Assembly (NCBI GenBank): GCA_003132825.1
Contig: PKYX01000105.1
Location: 1,103 to 6,847 of the forward strand
Direction of reading: 5' to 3'
Length of the DNA stretch: 5,745 bases
From: Acidobacteriaceae bacterium
Lineage (GTDB): Bacteria > Acidobacteriota > Terriglobia > Terriglobales > Acidobacteriaceae
The translations under genes and the position numbers were made by a program. Under the pieces are notes generated by a model. The model saw only the letters and a list, made by a program, of their open reading frames with translations, made no database searches and had not been told where the DNA came from. Shown one piece after another: positions 5,391-5,745 of this stretch. Position 1 is the first letter of the stretch, and the number at the start of each line of letters is the position of its first letter.

Positions 5391-5745
5391 TTGCCTGCTA
5401 AGGACCGTTATCTTTTCACCTCCGAATCCGTGACGGAGGGCCATCCCGACAAAATCGCCGACCAGATTTCTGATGCCATCCTCGACGCCTGCCTGGCCCA
5501 GGACGCGCTCAGCCGTGTAGCCTGTGAGACCCTCACTGCCACCGGCCTGGTGGTGATCGCCGGTGAAATCACCACCAAAGCCTACGTGGATTTTCAGGCC
5601 CTGGTCCGGGGCACGGTCTCCGCCATCGGTTACAACAATGCTCTCTACGGCTTCGATTCCAATACCTGCGCCGTAATCTCGAGCATCAACAAGCAGTCCG
5701 GCGACATCGCCATGGGCGTCGATACCGGCGGCGCCGGCGACCAGG
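5391..5745 (+). CDS. metK: S-adenosylmethionine synthetase, N-terminal part (cut by window edge)
   Basis: MetK makes S-adenosylmethionine, the main methyl donor, from methionine and ATP in the cytosol. The 118 codons visible cover about the first 30% of a family usually near 385-400 residues. The sequence runs [20 protein letters not shown] (7-26), with the conserved ATP-site GHPDK, then ACETL, GEITT, GYNN, KQSGDI, and GAGDQ at 114-118 where the window ends. The loop before GAGDQ is short ([10 protein letters not shown]) compared with E. coli MetK, as in several non-gammaproteobacterial lineages. The start is TTG at 5391 with a well-placed AGGAG site; no other in-frame start fits the homology. 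No stop or frameshift is seen in the visible part. It lies 331 bases after rodZ and is probably transcribed separately. Confidence 0.97.
   Translation, partial: MPAKDRYLFTSESVTEGHPDKIADQISDAILDACLAQDALSRVACETLTATGLVVIAGEITTKAYVDFQALVRGTVSAIGYNNALYGFDSNTCAVISSINKQSGDIAMGVDTGGAGDQ

Overview
The window comes from a GC-rich bacterial chromosome, most likely of the Acidobacteriota. This rests on gene content, not on a marker gene. The M1-type metallopeptidase carries an N-terminal carboxypeptidase-regulatory-like beta domain, a fusion style very common in that phylum. The GAF-GGDEF protein is of a type shared by acidobacteria and deltaproteobacteria. A myxobacterial or other deltaproteobacterial origin cannot be excluded. 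No tRNA, rRNA, CRISPR array, insertion sequence or phage gene was seen, so this looks like core chromosome.

Layout. (1) Positions 51-1106, minus strand: a cytosolic GAF-GGDEF cyclic-dinucleotide synthase. (2) Positions 1107-1265: a divergent intergenic region with a good promoter for the synthase, a perfect 9-bp inverted repeat, and a weaker promoter candidate for the rightward gene. (3) Positions 1266-4028, plus strand: an exported zinc metallopeptidase related to family M1. (4) Positions 4029-4168: a short spacer with a possible -10 element and a clear ribosome binding site. (5) Positions 4169-5059, plus strand: a RodZ-type protein (cytoplasmic helix-turn-helix, one membrane span, Pro/Ser/Ala-rich linker, periplasmic DUF4115 domain). 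(6) Positions 5060-5390: a 331-base gap with no convincing gene, holding a large imperfect hairpin, an imperfect direct repeat and a weak promoter candidate. (7) Positions 5391-5745, plus strand: the first 118 codons of metK (S-adenosylmethionine synthetase), cut by the window edge.

How the genes relate. There is no obvious single pathway. The genes concern second-messenger signalling, periplasmic protein or peptide processing, cell shape, and one-carbon metabolism. The synthase and peptidase are divergently transcribed and could share control through the inverted repeat between them. rodZ and metK each appear to have their own start region.

Main point of interest. The GGDEF enzyme has serine (Ser238) where classical diguanylate cyclases have the guanine-recognising aspartate (Asp344 of PleD). 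The same replacement marks the hybrid promiscuous (Hypr) GGDEF enzymes, such as Geobacter sulfurreducens GacA (GSU1658), which make 3',3'-cGAMP. The gene is therefore a candidate cGAMP synthase that routine annotation would label a plain diguanylate cyclase. A second oddity is that the M1-type peptidase keeps the zinc site but lacks the GAMEN exopeptidase motif.
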